From an uncultured Blastocatellia bacterium (lineage in GTDB: Bacteria; Acidobacteriota; Blastocatellia; Chloracidobacteriales; Chloracidobacteriaceae), in assembly GCA_937934745.1 (NCBI GenBank), contig CALGZC010000045.1:1-38724 (forward strand): a DNA stretch of 38,724 nucleotides, given 5' to 3'. Under the pieces are notes generated by a model. The model was not told the DNA's origin, did not search any database, and worked only from the letters and a program-made list of their open reading frames with translations. The number at the start of each line of letters is the position of its first letter. The stretch's first letter is position 1. A program made the translations under genes and the position numbers. Shown piece by piece: positions 10,822 through 20,167 of the stretch.

Positions 10822-12627
10822 ATGGTTGAACTAGAGAACCTTGGAGACTGGCAGCGAACGCACCTTGCCGGGCAATTACGTGTCGCTGATGTCGGACAAA
10901 CGGTGACGCTGATGGGGTGGGTCGGCCGCCGGCGCGACCATGCCACGGCGACCTTTGTGGACTTACGCGATTACAGCGGTTTCGTGCAGGTCGTGTTCGA
11001 CAGCGGACGCGGCCAGGGGGCCGCCTACGCAAAGGCGCGCCCCCTGCGCACCGAGTATGTCATCGCCGTGCGTGGCGTCGTGGTGCAGCGCGCGCTGGAG
11101 GCCATCAATCCGAAGATGGCCACCGGCGAGATTGAGATTCACGCCGACGAGTTACGCATTCTCAATGATGCCCAAACCCCACCGTTGCCGCTGGATGAGG
11201 AGAAAACTTCGACGTTGGCCGGTGAGGAAGTACGGTTGAAGTACCGGTATCTGGACTTGCGGCGACCGACCATGCAGGCCAACCTACGCCTGCGCGCACA
11301 GGTGACAGCCACCATTCGCCGCTGGATGGACAGCCACGGCTTTCTCGAAGTGGAAACGCCGTTTCTTATTCGCTCGACGCCCGAAGGAGCGCGGGACTTC
11401 ATCGTGCCGAGCCGACTTCATCCGGGCCATTTCTTTGCCCTGCCCCAATCACCTCAGCTCTTCAAACAACTGTTGATGATCGGCGGCTGCGACCGGTACT
11501 ACCAGATTGCGCGTTGCTTCCGCGACGAAGATCTGCGCGCCGACCGTCAGCCGGAGTTTACGCAGCTCGACGTTGAAATGTCTTTCCCACAAGTTGAGGA
11601 GCTGTTTACCGTCATCGAAGGGTTGATGGCGGAACTCGCCAAGTTACGTGGGATTGAGCTGGCTTTGCCGCTGCCGCGTTTGACCTATGACGAAGCCATG
11701 CGTCGCTTCGGTTCGGACAAGCCGGACATTCGCTTCGGGATGGAGTTGCAGGACATCTCGGACATCGTCCGCACGGCGGACTTTCCACCCTACCAAGCAG
11801 CGCTTGAGGCAGGCGGCTGCGTCAAAGCCATTGTGGCGTCGGGGAAGGCTGACTACAGCCGGAAGGTTCTCGATGATTTCACCGATTGGCTGCGCAAAGA
11901 TTACAAAGCGGGCGGGCTAGGGTATCTGAAAGTCCTCGCCGACGGCATCCAGTCGCCGTTGGTCAAATCCCTGGGCGAGGCGGTCGTGCAGGCGGTGACC
12001 GAGGCGACGCAGGCGCGGCCCGGCGACCTGGTGTTGATCGTTGCGGGAACGCCGCCGGTTGTCGCGGCCAGTCTGGGCGCGTTACGGGTGGAAATTGCCA
12101 GGCGCGAGCGACTGTATGACCCACGTCACTTTGCCTTTCTCTGGGTGACGGACTTCCCAATGTTTGAGTTTGCTCCCGAAGAACGCCGCTGGTACGCCAT
12201 GCACCATCCCTTTACTTCTCCGCGCGAAGAAGATTTGCCGTTGCTGGCGGCTGGTCCCGCGCAGTGGCACCGGGTTCGCGCGCGAGCCTATGATCTCGTC
12301 CTCAACGGTGTCGAAATCGGCGGCGGCTCAATCCGTATTCATCGCGCTGATGTACAACGCACAGTCTTCAGTGCGCTAGGCTTCAGCGAACAGGATGCAC
12401 GGCAACGCTTTGGTTTCTTTATTGACGCGCTCACGTACGGTACACCACCCCACGGCGGCATCGCGCTCGGCCTCGACCGGTTGGTGATGTTGTTGGCAGG
12501 CGTAGACTCCATCCGCGAAGTGATCGCCTTTCCCAAGACGGCACATGCGACCGACCTGATGTGTGAGGCGCCGAATGTCGTTGAGCCGGGCCAACTGCGC
12601 GAGTTGCGCCTGCGGATTGACCTGTGA
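10822..12627 (+). CDS. aspS: Aspartyl-tRNA synthetase, bacterial type
   Basis: A 601-residue class II synthetase that charges tRNA(Asp) with aspartate. An OB-fold anticodon domain is at the N-terminus ([13 protein letters not shown]), the catalytic core has motif 2 ([20 protein letters not shown]), a bacterial GAD insertion lies in between, and motif 3 is [15 protein letters not shown]. The anticodon domain has His40 in the RRRDH position; in Pseudomonas aeruginosa a His at this place helps a nondiscriminating AspRS accept tRNA(Asn) too, whereas E. coli has Leu. The second published determinant (a Gly some 50 residues later) appears to be Glu here, so the specificity is unclear. It lies in the middle of the plus-strand train and overlaps the next gene by four bases (GTGA). 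Confidence 0.97.
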   Translation: MVELENLGDWQRTHLAGQLRVADVGQTVTLMGWVGRRRDHATATFVDLRDYSGFVQVVFDSGRGQGAAYAKARPLRTEYVIAVRGVVVQRALEAINPKMATGEIEIHADELRILNDAQTPPLPLDEEKTSTLAGEEVRLKYRYLDLRRPTMQANLRLRAQVTATIRRWMDSHGFLEVETPFLIRSTPEGARDFIVPSRLHPGHFFALPQSPQLFKQLLMIGGCDRYYQIARCFRDEDLRADRQPEFTQLDVEMSFPQVEELFTVIEGLMAELAKLRGIELALPLPRLTYDEAMRRFGSDKPDIRFGMELQDISDIVRTADFPPYQAALEAGGCVKAIVASGKADYSRKVLDDFTDWLRKDYKAGGLGYLKVLADGIQSPLVKSLGEAVVQAVTEATQARPGDLVLIVAGTPPVVAASLGALRVEIARRERLYDPRHFAFLWVTDFPMFEFAPEERRWYAMHHPFTSPREEDLPLLAAGPAQWHRVRARAYDLVLNGVEIGGGSIRIHRADVQRTVFSALGFSEQDARQRFGFFIDALTYGTPPHGGIALGLDRLVMLLAGVDSIREVIAFPKTAHATDLMCEAPNVVEPGQLRELRLRIDL

Positions 12628-13775
12628 GCCGTGTTCCCATGATGCCTGATGGGCCGGATTTGCTGACCATCCCGACGCCGGCGCTGATTCTCGACAACGA
12701 CCGATTGACGCGCAACATCACGCGCATGAACGCCCATGTTGCCCGCCTGCGCGCGCGCCTGCGGCCGCATATCAAGACGCACAAGTGCCTGCCGATTGCC
12801 CAACGTCAGGTTGCCGGTTGGTTCGGCGGCGTGACCGTTTCAACGCTGGCGGAGGGCTTTGCCTGCGCTGCGGCCGGCTTTGAGGACATCCTGTATGCCG
12901 TCCCGCTGGAGCCGGGGAAGTTGGCGCGTGCCTGTGCGTTGGCGCAGCGCGTCCGACGGTTGGCCGTCATTACGGATGATCCCGACCTCCCAAAGTTGCT
13001 CGCCGCCGCCGCTGCGGCGGCGGGCGTCGTGGTGGAGGTCTTGATCGAGATTGACTGCGGCGACGGCCGGACGGGCCTACCGTGGGATGACCCGGTGGGC
13101 ATCGCGCGCGTAGCGCGTGCCATCACGTCGGCGCAGCGGCTGACCCTGGCCGGACTCCTGACACATGCCGGACAGTCGTATGCGGCGCGGAACGCTGCCG
13201 AACGCCGGTCCATCGCCGAGCTGGAACGCGACCGCCTGCAGCAGGCAGCCGCCGGACTGGAGCAAGCAGGGTTTGAGGTCCCCTGCCTCAGCATCGGCTC
13301 AACACCGACCATCACGGCGCTGGACGCTCCGTTGCCGCCCAAGTTTGAGGTTCGACCGGGCAACTATGTGTTCTTCGATGCCTTTCAGGCGCAGTGTGGT
13401 GTCTGTGCATGGGATGACTGCGCCCTAACGGTCCTGGCAGCCGTCGTCCACCGTGGGGACGGCAAGGTTGTCGTGGATGCCGGCGCCATTGCGTTGTCCA
13501 AAGACATCGGCGCGCCTGACTTTTTCTCTGACAGTGGCTATGGCGTCGTGGGCGACTTGGAAGGGCACCCCCTGGGATTGCGTGTAGCAGCCGTGTCACA
13601 GGAGCACGGTCGAATTCCGGTGTCGGAAACAACCCTCCTTGCCCGCCTGCCCGTTGGGACACGTCTGCGCATTGTGCCCAATCATGCCTGTCTGACCGCT
13701 GCCCAGCATGACCACTACTGGGTAGTAGCCGGCAGCCGGGTGATTGACCGGTGGCCGATCATCCGCGGGTGGTGA
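12624..13775 (+). CDS. D-serine dehydratase-like/D-threonine aldolase-like PLP enzyme
   Basis: A 383-residue fold-type III PLP enzyme. The N-terminal alanine-racemase-like barrel has the PLP lysine in RPHIKTHKC (Lys51). The C-terminal D-serine dehydratase-like domain ends with [17 protein letters not shown]. In this family a His-x-Cys or His-x-Asp pair binds the metal: His-x-Cys is the arrangement I recall for eukaryotic-type D-serine dehydratase and His-x-Asp for D-threonine aldolase. The window protein has NHAC, favouring the dehydratase side, that is, conversion of D-serine to pyruvate and ammonia. GTG 12624 overlaps the aspS stop; ATG 12639 is an alternative start. The biological substrate remains uncertain. 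Confidence 0.82.
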   Translation: MSRVPMMPDGPDLLTIPTPALILDNDRLTRNITRMNAHVARLRARLRPHIKTHKCLPIAQRQVAGWFGGVTVSTLAEGFACAAAGFEDILYAVPLEPGKLARACALAQRVRRLAVITDDPDLPKLLAAAAAAAGVVVEVLIEIDCGDGRTGLPWDDPVGIARVARAITSAQRLTLAGLLTHAGQSYAARNAAERRSIAELERDRLQQAAAGLEQAGFEVPCLSIGSTPTITALDAPLPPKFEVRPGNYVFFDAFQAQCGVCAWDDCALTVLAAVVHRGDGKVVVDAGAIALSKDIGAPDFFSDSGYGVVGDLEGHPLGLRVAAVSQEHGRIPVSETTLLARLPVGTRLRIVPNHACLTAAQHDHYWVVAGSRVIDRWPIIRGW

Positions 13776-13904
13776 GGCGCGCTGCTGGGATTGTGCTTCA
13801 AAAAACAGTCACCGCTGCACGCCGGGACTAGATTCCCTGTGCGTTCCCAGCATCAACATCGTCCCAGTGATGCCGACCGGTTTTTGGTCGTTGAAGAGTG
13901 TGCC

Positions 13905-14102
13905 ATGAACTGGAAAGAGATTAGTTGGCGGATGGCAATTATCTACGCCATGCTGACTTATGTGCCGTTGCTCGTCTTCTGGGTGCTCACCGTTGCATTT
14001 GCCGATGCCCTGGGAGGCATCAGCCATTTCATCCTGATCATGGGCATGGTGTTTGCCATTATCCTCGACATCAAACGCCGCTCACCGGGATATTCAATCT
14101 AG
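13905..14102 (+). CDS. Small two-helix membrane protein
   Basis: A 65-residue protein with two hydrophobic helices (MAIIYAMLTYVPLLVFWVLTV and ISHFILIMGMVFAIILDI) and a short basic C-terminal tail (KRRSPGYSI). ATG 13905 is preceded by GAAGAG about eight bases upstream. The frame is open further upstream but the extra residues are not membrane-like. It lies 129 bases after the PLP enzyme and is the last plus-strand gene before a convergent junction. I do not recognise the family. Confidence 0.6.
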   Translation: MNWKEISWRMAIIYAMLTYVPLLVFWVLTVAFADALGGISHFILIMGMVFAIILDIKRRSPGYSI

Positions 14103-14106
14103 AGCC

Positions 14107-14136
14107 GGCGCAATCTGGGCTGGCACAATCTGGGCT
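14107..14136. repeat. Two 15-bp direct repeats
   Basis: GGCGCAATCTGGGCT at 14107-14121 is followed immediately by GGCACAATCTGGGCT, one base different. It lies just after the stop codon of the small membrane gene in the convergent intergenic region (14103-14350). That region otherwise shows no gene to me. Confidence 0.7.
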
Positions 14137-14350
14137 GGTTGTGTAGCGCCAAGCCGTTGCGCGGTTGTTCTCTGCTGGGGAAAACCGGCTTCGCCCGGAA
14201 GACAACAACGATGCACCTAACCAGGGCCAAACCAAACCTTTGTGGCGTGCGCCCGAGGGTTGGCCCGCAGCACCTGGTTGTGCAGTTGCTCAGGGGTGTG
14301 GTCCTGCACTTTCCGGTGCGTTTGCCCATCGGTGGGGTGGTGGTTTGTTC

Positions 14351-15367
14351 CTACAGGGGGCCGGAGTCCGGCCCTATCCTGTTCGCATTGAGGAAGGCGC
14401 AGTACCAAGTAATGGTGGCTCGCAACCCTTCGTCCAGCGTGTAACGCGGCCGCCAATCGAGGATGGCACGCGCCTTTGAGGCATCGAGGTACTGCGCCTG
14501 AATCTCGCCGACGGCCGTATTTCGAATATCCGGCGGAATCGAGCTGCACTGCATCAGGTCTTGGATGTGCCGCACCAGTTCGAGCACCGTCACGGGACGC
14601 TCTGGGCTGAAGTTAAAGGCTTCGCCGGCAACGCCGGGGCGGTCAAGATACATCGCCAGCCGCAGGTAGGCGTCAACAACGTCTTCTACGTAGAGATAAT
14701 CGCGGACAAAGGTGCCATCACTGCGGATTACCGGACGCTCGCCACGCCACAGCGACCGAATCGTGCCGGGGACAATCCGGCTCCAGTTAAGATCGCCCCC
14801 ACCGTAGATGTTGCCGCACCGCGCCACGGCCGCCGGCAGCCCGTATGTGTAGTGGTATGCCGCGGTGATGAGATCGGCGCAGCTTTTGGCAACTTCGTAG
14901 GGATGCCGCCCCTGAAGCGGCATGGTCTCGACGTAGGGCAAGGTCGCCACCGCACCGTATGCCTTATCGCTTGACGCGACGACGACACGCTTGACGAAAG
15001 CCTGGCTACGCCGACAAGCTTCCAGCACGTGGTACGTACCGCGAATGTTCGACTCGAAGTTTTCGAGTGGGTTGCGATAGGCCGCACCGACGATGGTTTG
15101 CGCCGCCAGGTGAAAGACCGTGTCAGGTTCATAGTCGTTGACGGCGCGCTCGATGGTTGCAAAGTCCTCCACGCAGCCGTTGACAACTGTGATGCGCCGA
15201 ATATCGCCCGAGCGAAACAGCTCAGACTGTGGATCGGCATCACGCACCAACGCCAGGACCTGCGCGCCGGCCGCCAGGAGGGCCTTGACCAGCCATGCGC
15301 CGACCAGTCCGGTCGCACCAGTGACGAACACCCGCTTGTCAGACCAGAAGTTTACCAGATTTTCCAT
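14351..15367 (-). CDS. rfbG: CDP-glucose 4,6-dehydratase
   Basis: A 338-residue short-chain dehydrogenase/epimerase that uses NAD to turn CDP-glucose into CDP-4-keto-6-deoxyglucose, the entry to CDP-linked dideoxysugars and some branched sugars. The start [20 protein letters not shown] matches the characteristic FWxGKRVFxTGxTGFxGxW beginning of RfbG with the NAD-binding GxxGxx[10 protein letters not shown] supplies the catalytic Tyr-x3-Lys and [10 protein letters not shown] the preceding Ser. [17 protein letters not shown] and [13 protein letters not shown] are typical of this branch. ATG 15367 has GGAGGA 13 bases upstream and overlaps rfbF by 16 bases; an earlier ATG at 15388 is less natural. 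No dideoxysugar genes beyond rfbF follow. Confidence 0.88.
   Translation of the reverse strand: MENLVNFWSDKRVFVTGATGLVGAWLVKALLAAGAQVLALVRDADPQSELFRSGDIRRITVVNGCVEDFATIERAVNDYEPDTVFHLAAQTIVGAAYRNPLENFESNIRGTYHVLEACRRSQAFVKRVVVASSDKAYGAVATLPYVETMPLQGRHPYEVAKSCADLITAAYHYTYGLPAAVARCGNIYGGGDLNWSRIVPGTIRSLWRGERPVIRSDGTFVRDYLYVEDVVDAYLRLAMYLDRPGVAGEAFNFSPERPVTVLELVRHIQDLMQCSSIPPDIRNTAVGEIQAQYLDASKARAILDWRPRYTLDEGLRATITWYCAFLNANRIGPDSGPL
14358..14374 (-). other. Strong GC hairpin at the 3' end of rfbG
   Basis: GGGCCGG and CCGGCCC pair perfectly around AGT. The hairpin covers the last codons of rfbG on the minus strand, and the TAG stop follows four bases later. There is no U-tract in either direction, so it is not an intrinsic terminator by the usual rule, but it could pause polymerase or protect the 3' end at this convergent junction. 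Confidence 0.4.
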
Positions 15368-16137
15368 GGGGCGCGGCCGCTCCTCCATAGCTCATTCAGG
15401 AGCTGAAACTCACGTGGTGTATCCATCGGTTGCCAAAAACCCTCATGTTGGAAGGCCATTAGCTCACCGTCGCGGGCCAGGGCCTCGAGCGGCTCTTTCT
15501 CCAGCATGAGATCGTCTCGGTCAGGGAAATACCGCTCGATGACGTCGCGGTGAAAGACAAAAAAGCCGCCGTTGATGTAGCCCCCGCTGACCTGTGGCTT
15601 CTCATTGAAGACACGCACTTGCCCTGCCTCAAGCGCCAACTCACCGAAGCGACCTGGTGGGCGAACTGCCGTCACCGTTGCCAACCGCCCATGGTTGCGG
15701 TGGAAAGCGAGCAGTGCCGTAATGTCAATGTTGCCGACGCCGTCACCGTAGGTCAGACAAAACAACTCATCGGTTTCAAGGTATCGGCGCGCCCGTCGGA
15801 TTCGGGCGCCGGTCAGGGTGTCCTCACCGGTGTTGACCAGGGTTACCTGCCACGGCTCGATCGGCCGGCCGTGGAAGGTCAACCGTTCCTCGCCTGTGGC
15901 GGCCAAGTTCACCGTCACATCGGTTTCATACGCGGCGAAGTTGAGGAAGTACTCCCGAATCACGACACCCTTGTATCCAAGTAGGAGAACAAACTCGGTC
16001 AGGCCATGGGCAGCGTAAAGTTTCATGACATGCCAGAGCACGGGGTGTTCGCCCACCGGCACCATTGGTTTAGGAATGGTTTCGCTCACCTCGCGTAAGC
16101 GCGTCCCGCGTCCACCACACAGAATGGCAACTTTCAT
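15352..16137 (-). CDS. rfbF: Glucose-1-phosphate cytidylyltransferase
   Basis: A 261-residue sugar nucleotidyltransferase that joins CTP and glucose-1-phosphate to give CDP-glucose, the substrate of RfbG. The N-terminal loop [14 protein letters not shown] with [15 protein letters not shown] is the signature of the family, and [17 protein letters not shown] is typical of RfbF. The length agrees with the usual 257 or so. ATG 16137 has GAGG about six bases upstream; a longer reading to 16230 would add a non-homologous basic tail and overlap the gene before it. It starts 47 bases after the sigma-54 activator gene and overlaps rfbG, so the three may be cotranscribed. Confidence 0.92.
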   Translation of the reverse strand: MKVAILCGGRGTRLREVSETIPKPMVPVGEHPVLWHVMKLYAAHGLTEFVLLLGYKGVVIREYFLNFAAYETDVTVNLAATGEERLTFHGRPIEPWQVTLVNTGEDTLTGARIRRARRYLETDELFCLTYGDGVGNIDITALLAFHRNHGRLATVTAVRPPGRFGELALEAGQVRVFNEKPQVSGGYINGGFFVFHRDVIERYFPDRDDLMLEKEPLEALARDGELMAFQHEGFWQPMDTPREFQLLNELWRSGRAPWKIW

Positions 16138-16184
16138 GACGGTCCTCAACGTGTTCTTAGGCGTCTTTGAGGGCGTTCCAACGG

Positions 16185-19175
16185 TTATCCTCCGACGGCC
16201 TTGCTGACGGTGATGCCGTAAGCTTTGCATTTGGCGTACAGACTCGGCCGACTGATGCCGAGTTCCTGCGCCGCGCGCGTGACGTTTCCCCCATGACGTT
16301 TGAGGCTCTCGGCGATAAGGTAACGCTCTAAAACGGCGACGGCATCGGCTAATTTCGGCGGAATCTTGCCGTCCGGGAAAATCGCGTACTCCGCCCCAGA
16401 CGCTGAAGTGTTGCTCACTTCGGTCATGACGTTGAAGGCCGCCGGTGTCAGGAGTGCCTGATCGTCGGCCAGAGCAACGACCCGCTCAATTTCGTTTTGC
16501 AGTTGCCGGACGTTGCCTGGCCAGTTGTAGAGCGTCAGTAAAGTGAGCGCCGCTTCTGACAGCCGGACGGTTTTTTGATTGCGCGCCATGGCTTCTTGGA
16601 GGAAGGTCTGGGCGAGGACGGGAATATCGGCGCGCCGTTCCCGGAGGGGAGGCAGGTGGATATTCAGCACATTCAGCCGGTGAAACAAATCCTCGCGAAA
16701 GGTGCGAGCTGCCACTTCCTGCGCAAGGTCGCGGTTGGTTGCTGCAATAATCCGGACGTCAACCGTCACAGCCCGATCGGCTCCGACCGGGTGGACCTCA
16801 CGCTCCTGTAAAAAGCGGAGGAGCTTGGGTTGTAAGTGGAGCGGGAGTTCGCCAATTTCGTCCAGAAACAGCGTCCCGCCGTCGGCGGCGCGAATCACCC
16901 CGAGGGCATCTTTGTCGGCGCCGGTAAAGGCCCCTTTCTTATGGCCGAAGAGTTGACTTTCCAGGAGTTCCGCCGGAACGGCCGCACAGTTGAACGCAAT
17001 GAACGGCTTGTTGCGCCGTGACGAGGCACGGTGAATGGCGCGGGCAACCACTTCCTTCCCCGTGCCGGATTCACCCGTAATCAGCACCGTCACGGAAGCG
17101 TCTCGGATGCGCAAAATGCGTTCTGCAATATCCTGCATGGCCGGCGACGCTGCAACAAGGCCTAGTTCGGCCAGCACGGCGTCATCCACCCGAACCTCAC
17201 CGGTTTTCTGGACCGTAGCGAGTTCTTCCATGACGGCCCGGAGATGGCACAGTTCCAGGGCAATGCCGGCAACCCGCAACAGGGATTGAACCAGCGGTTC
17301 AATGTCCGGCTTGAGGCGACCCAGGTGAATCCATACACTGCGCGGCCGATGGGGCGAAAGGTAGTTCTCGGCGCGCCACAAGCATTCAAAACGGATGGTG
17401 CTGTTCGAGGCAGGATCGGGTTTCTCAAGTCGCCGCCGCAGCAGGGCGGTGAGGTCCTGCACGGTTTCATTCTCAAGGTTGCGCGAAACGATGGTGAGGA
17501 TGTCTCCATCGATGTTTTCGGCGAAAAGCGCGACCGGCACTTTATAACTGTCAATGATCGCTGCCAGCTCACGCGCTACAGACTCTGTGGATGCAACGGC
17601 GGATGTGAGCCGTTCGACCTGGTTCGTGTTCAGACCCGGCAAATCCTGAAGTGTCGCCGGCGTCCGCCGACTGAGTTCGACCAGTGCGGCCTCAGCCGCC
17701 ATGAGGTGGGGTGCGGCGCCAAGGTGACGGAAGATGCTGATGGCGGTTTCCAGCCATTCGCGTTGGCGTGCGTGTGGAATACCATCGCCGGTCGCCATCC
17801 CGGCGTCGAAGTAGGTCAACGCTACCTGCCAAGCAAAGTTCAACGACTCAAAGCAACCGATACTGCGCATCAGCAAGGACAGGCCCGCATTGGCGTCCCC
17901 CTGCGCCAGGGCAAGCTTTCCACCGATGCGCTCCACATGTGCGTCGAGGAGTGGGTTGGATGTGCGTGCGGCTAAATCGCGCGCCACATCAAAGAAGCTC
18001 TGGGCACCGGCCAAGTCGCCTTGCGCCAGGTGAACCTCCGCCAACCGCAAGTTCATGTACGCAACGCGCGTCGGCCGGTTCATTTTGATAAATAAATCAC
18101 GCGCCGCAGCGAAGTTACGTTCTGCATCCCCATAGTTCTGCTCGAGGAAATCGGTTTCGCCCAGCGCATCATAGTATTCGGCAAGCAGACTGCGGCTCTT
18201 GGATTGCGAGGCAAGGATATTGGCGTCAGCCAACGCCAGCCGGGCATCGGAAAACTTGCCGCGCCGCGCAGACAAACGCCCCAGCATCACCAGCGTCGAA
18301 CACCGAATGTTGGGATCGCTATCCCCGATCAAATACGTCACCTGTTCAAGCAGAGCCTCAGCTTGATCCCAGTTGCCGGTCACGAAGTGAATCTCGGCAA
18401 CGTTACGGTAGCCGTTCGACAGCAGCCGTGGGTCGCTGGTGGACATCCAGTGATCCAGCGCCCGCTCATGAATCAAGAGGGCAAGCTCAACGTTGCCACA
18501 CTCAAAGGCAAGAATCGCCTGGCTGGCGCGTAAGTGTCCCAGGAGGGTTTGTCCAAATACAGTGTCGGCTTTGGGTGAGTTGGTGAGTGCGACAATACCG
18601 CGTTCCGACACTTCCTGGGCCTCGGCAATGCGTCCCAGGAGACTGCAAACATACGTCAACGCCCAGCAAGCTTGGGTAAAAGCCCGTAGATTCTTCGTTT
18701 TCCCCAGTATCTCCACCGCCTCCCGCAGGGCTTCATAGGCCATTTCATACTCGTCAAGCAGCCAGTACGCATAGCCAATGACGGACGCGGCTTCACCGGC
18801 ACACTCCTGATCGGCAGCCTGCTTGGCTAACTCAAGCGCCTGCTTCGCGAGGTGGATCGCCTGCGGGGCATCATTCAGCCACCGGCACAAGCTGGCTTTG
18901 CGGAGTAACACTTGGGCGGCGATGTCGTCGGGCAAACCCTCCAGATTGATTTCTGCAAGTTGCTGCTCAGCGGCGCTGTAGTTGCCGAGCACTTCCCACT
19001 GTTCCGCAATTTGACAGCGACGTAGTGAGTCGAGGGGTGGCAGAGAGATCGAAAGCAAATCTTCGAGTTCCTTGAGTGCGGCCAGAGGATCCCGGCCCGA
19101 AACATCACCGATGTCCTGGGTAATCCGCCCAATCGCCGACAGATCATCGGCCGGCTGTGAGTCAAAGTAGCGCAT
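16185..19175 (-). CDS. Sigma-54-dependent enhancer-binding protein with long TPR sensor
   Basis: A 996-residue transcription activator. Residues about 30-510 are helical tetratricopeptide-like repeats (for example NYSAAEQQLAEINLEG, GDLAGAQSFFDVARDLA). About 530-650 is an unassigned, possibly GAF-like region. The AAA+ core follows: Walker A GESGTGKE near residue 700, the sigma-54 contact loop GAFTGAD near 748, Walker B GGTLFLDEIGELPLHLQ, and the arginine finger region REDLFHRLNVLNIHLPPLRER. A Fis-type helix-turn-helix (NVTRAAQELGISRPSLYAKC) closes the protein near 955-985. No receiver domain is present, so it is probably controlled through protein or ligand contacts of the TPR part rather than by phosphorylation. 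It precedes rfbF and faces a sigma-54-like element at 19378. Confidence 0.93.
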   Translation of the reverse strand: MRYFDSQPADDLSAIGRITQDIGDVSGRDPLAALKELEDLLSISLPPLDSLRRCQIAEQWEVLGNYSAAEQQLAEINLEGLPDDIAAQVLLRKASLCRWLNDAPQAIHLAKQALELAKQAADQECAGEAASVIGYAYWLLDEYEMAYEALREAVEILGKTKNLRAFTQACWALTYVCSLLGRIAEAQEVSERGIVALTNSPKADTVFGQTLLGHLRASQAILAFECGNVELALLIHERALDHWMSTSDPRLLSNGYRNVAEIHFVTGNWDQAEALLEQVTYLIGDSDPNIRCSTLVMLGRLSARRGKFSDARLALADANILASQSKSRSLLAEYYDALGETDFLEQNYGDAERNFAAARDLFIKMNRPTRVAYMNLRLAEVHLAQGDLAGAQSFFDVARDLAARTSNPLLDAHVERIGGKLALAQGDANAGLSLLMRSIGCFESLNFAWQVALTYFDAGMATGDGIPHARQREWLETAISIFRHLGAAPHLMAAEAALVELSRRTPATLQDLPGLNTNQVERLTSAVASTESVARELAAIIDSYKVPVALFAENIDGDILTIVSRNLENETVQDLTALLRRRLEKPDPASNSTIRFECLWRAENYLSPHRPRSVWIHLGRLKPDIEPLVQSLLRVAGIALELCHLRAVMEELATVQKTGEVRVDDAVLAELGLVAASPAMQDIAERILRIRDASVTVLITGESGTGKEVVARAIHRASSRRNKPFIAFNCAAVPAELLESQLFGHKKGAFTGADKDALGVIRAADGGTLFLDEIGELPLHLQPKLLRFLQEREVHPVGADRAVTVDVRIIAATNRDLAQEVAARTFREDLFHRLNVLNIHLPPLRERRADIPVLAQTFLQEAMARNQKTVRLSEAALTLLTLYNWPGNVRQLQNEIERVVALADDQALLTPAAFNVMTEVSNTSASGAEYAIFPDGKIPPKLADAVAVLERYLIAESLKRHGGNVTRAAQELGISRPSLYAKCKAYGITVSKAVGG

Positions 19176-19225
19176 AGTTCCTCGATACCTTTGTCAGCCC
19201 AAACCTACATTAGGCATGCTGTCAC

Positions 19226-19245
19226 CCCGACGAACACCTGTCGGG
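19226..19245. other. Hairpin in the leader of the activator gene
   Basis: CCCGAC and GTCGGG pair around the eight-base loop GAACACCT, 50-70 bases upstream of the activator start codon at 19175. It could be a leader structure or an operator half-site arrangement. There is no T-tract. Confidence 0.3.
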
Positions 19246-19377
19246 AAAGTTATCACCCGGTGGCGTACGAATGCTGCCGCCCTGCGTGGAAACACGTTAT
19301 ACACCTTATATCTAACACCTTCTTTGCAAATGCTTTGTCGTTTTCATTCGGAAGCTGTCGGGGTGGCTTCGCAGGCC

Positions 19378-19393
19378 TGGCACAGGATTTGAA
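19378..19393 (+). promoter_or_regulatory. Near-consensus sigma-54 promoter for the divergent secreted protein
   Basis: TGGCACAGGATTTGAA matches TGGCAC-N5-TTGCW except that the -12 C is A. It lies 70 bases before the ATG at 19463 on the plus strand and faces away from the divergent sigma-54 activator gene, the arrangement often seen between an activator and its target. The -12 mismatch affects a well-conserved base, so the call is tentative. Confidence 0.5.
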
Positions 19394-19417
19394 CAGCGAT
19401 CATAGCAGCGTTCCGCC

Positions 19418-19438
19418 GACGTCATTTTCTGACGTCAT
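19418..19438. repeat. GACGTCAT direct repeat / TGACGTCA palindrome
   Basis: GACGTCAT occurs at 19418-19425 and 19431-19438, 13 bases apart. The second copy is part of the palindrome TGACGTCA (19430-19437). The pair lies between the sigma-54-like element and the start of the secreted protein gene, in the expected leader, so it may be an operator. Chance is not excluded. Confidence 0.35.
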
Positions 19439-19462
19439 CTTTTCACGGCCAGAGGCACAACG

Positions 19463-20167
19463 ATGAAGCGGATGAAGCGATTGTTTCACGGCCTGACGCT
19501 ACTTGTCATGCTGGTCTGCTTGGGGCTGTTCGAGGGGAACACCCGCGCCGGTGAAGTCATCGGCGATGCTGTGCCGGCCGGCAGCACGGCCAAATCGCTA
19601 TGGGCAACGCCGGCAAAGTCGGGTCGCTGCACCGGACGCCGTCGAGTGCGGCGGCGAAAGCCCGCTTTCGTCGTCCAGCGTCGGAGCGTTAGACATCAGA
19701 ACGTCAAACATCGGGCGACACGCCGCCCGGTCCAGTCCGAGGTGATGACCCGCCACGCCACCAGGTCTCCACTGTGTCCACCGATGACACCCAATCAGAT
19801 TCCTTCAGGTAACGCGACTCAGACAGCTGAAAGTGTCGCCTATCGGTTGGCTGGCTACACAGCAACGGCCGATGGGGCAACGGCGCGGGTGTGGTACAGC
19901 AGTGCCTACACAGTGACCTCGTCCTACGCTTACATCGGACAGATGAAGGTTGACGGTGAGGAACTTTATGTCTGGCTGGAAACCGATGGGACGGTGCTCG
20001 CCGGTCAAGTCACCGAGCAACAGGCCGCATCGCTGCCCGACATTGCCCACCTGATGGAGCGATTCCCTGACGGCGGCCTTGGCGTTGTTGTCGCCGACCC
20101 AGATGACTTCAGACCGCTCACCGAACCGGCCGTCGAAGTCGTGGAGTGGACCGAGCCGAGTCGGTAG
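19463..20167 (+). CDS. Secreted protein of unknown function
   Basis: A 234-residue protein with a Sec-type signal: basic MKRMKR, a hydrophobic core (LTLLVMLVCLGLFEG) and a cleavage-like TRAGE near residue 30. Residues 50-90 are extremely basic (GRRRVRRRKPAFVVQRR). The C-terminal 110 residues look like a folded domain rich in aromatic and beta-prone segments (RLAGYTATADGATARVWYS, GEELYVWLETDGTVLAGQV). I do not recognise a family. ATG 19463 has AGAGG seven bases upstream. It is transcribed away from the sigma-54 activator behind a sigma-54-like promoter, so it may be that activator's target. Confidence 0.7.
   Translation: MKRMKRLFHGLTLLVMLVCLGLFEGNTRAGEVIGDAVPAGSTAKSLWATPAKSGRCTGRRRVRRRKPAFVVQRRSVRHQNVKHRATRRPVQSEVMTRHATRSPLCPPMTPNQIPSGNATQTAESVAYRLAGYTATADGATARVWYSSAYTVTSSYAYIGQMKVDGEELYVWLETDGTVLAGQVTEQQAASLPDIAHLMERFPDGGLGVVVADPDDFRPLTEPAVEVVEWTEPSR

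Noticed and set aside
14121-14136. TGGCACAATCTGGGCT as a sigma-54 promoter
   Set aside because: The -12 part reads GGGC, not TTGC, and no plus-strand gene follows; it is better explained as part of a 15-bp direct repeat.
17244-17975. 243-codon plus-strand frame opposite the sigma-54 activator
   Set aside because: Antisense to the TPR/AAA region of an intact activator, with His/Arg/Gln-rich shadow composition.
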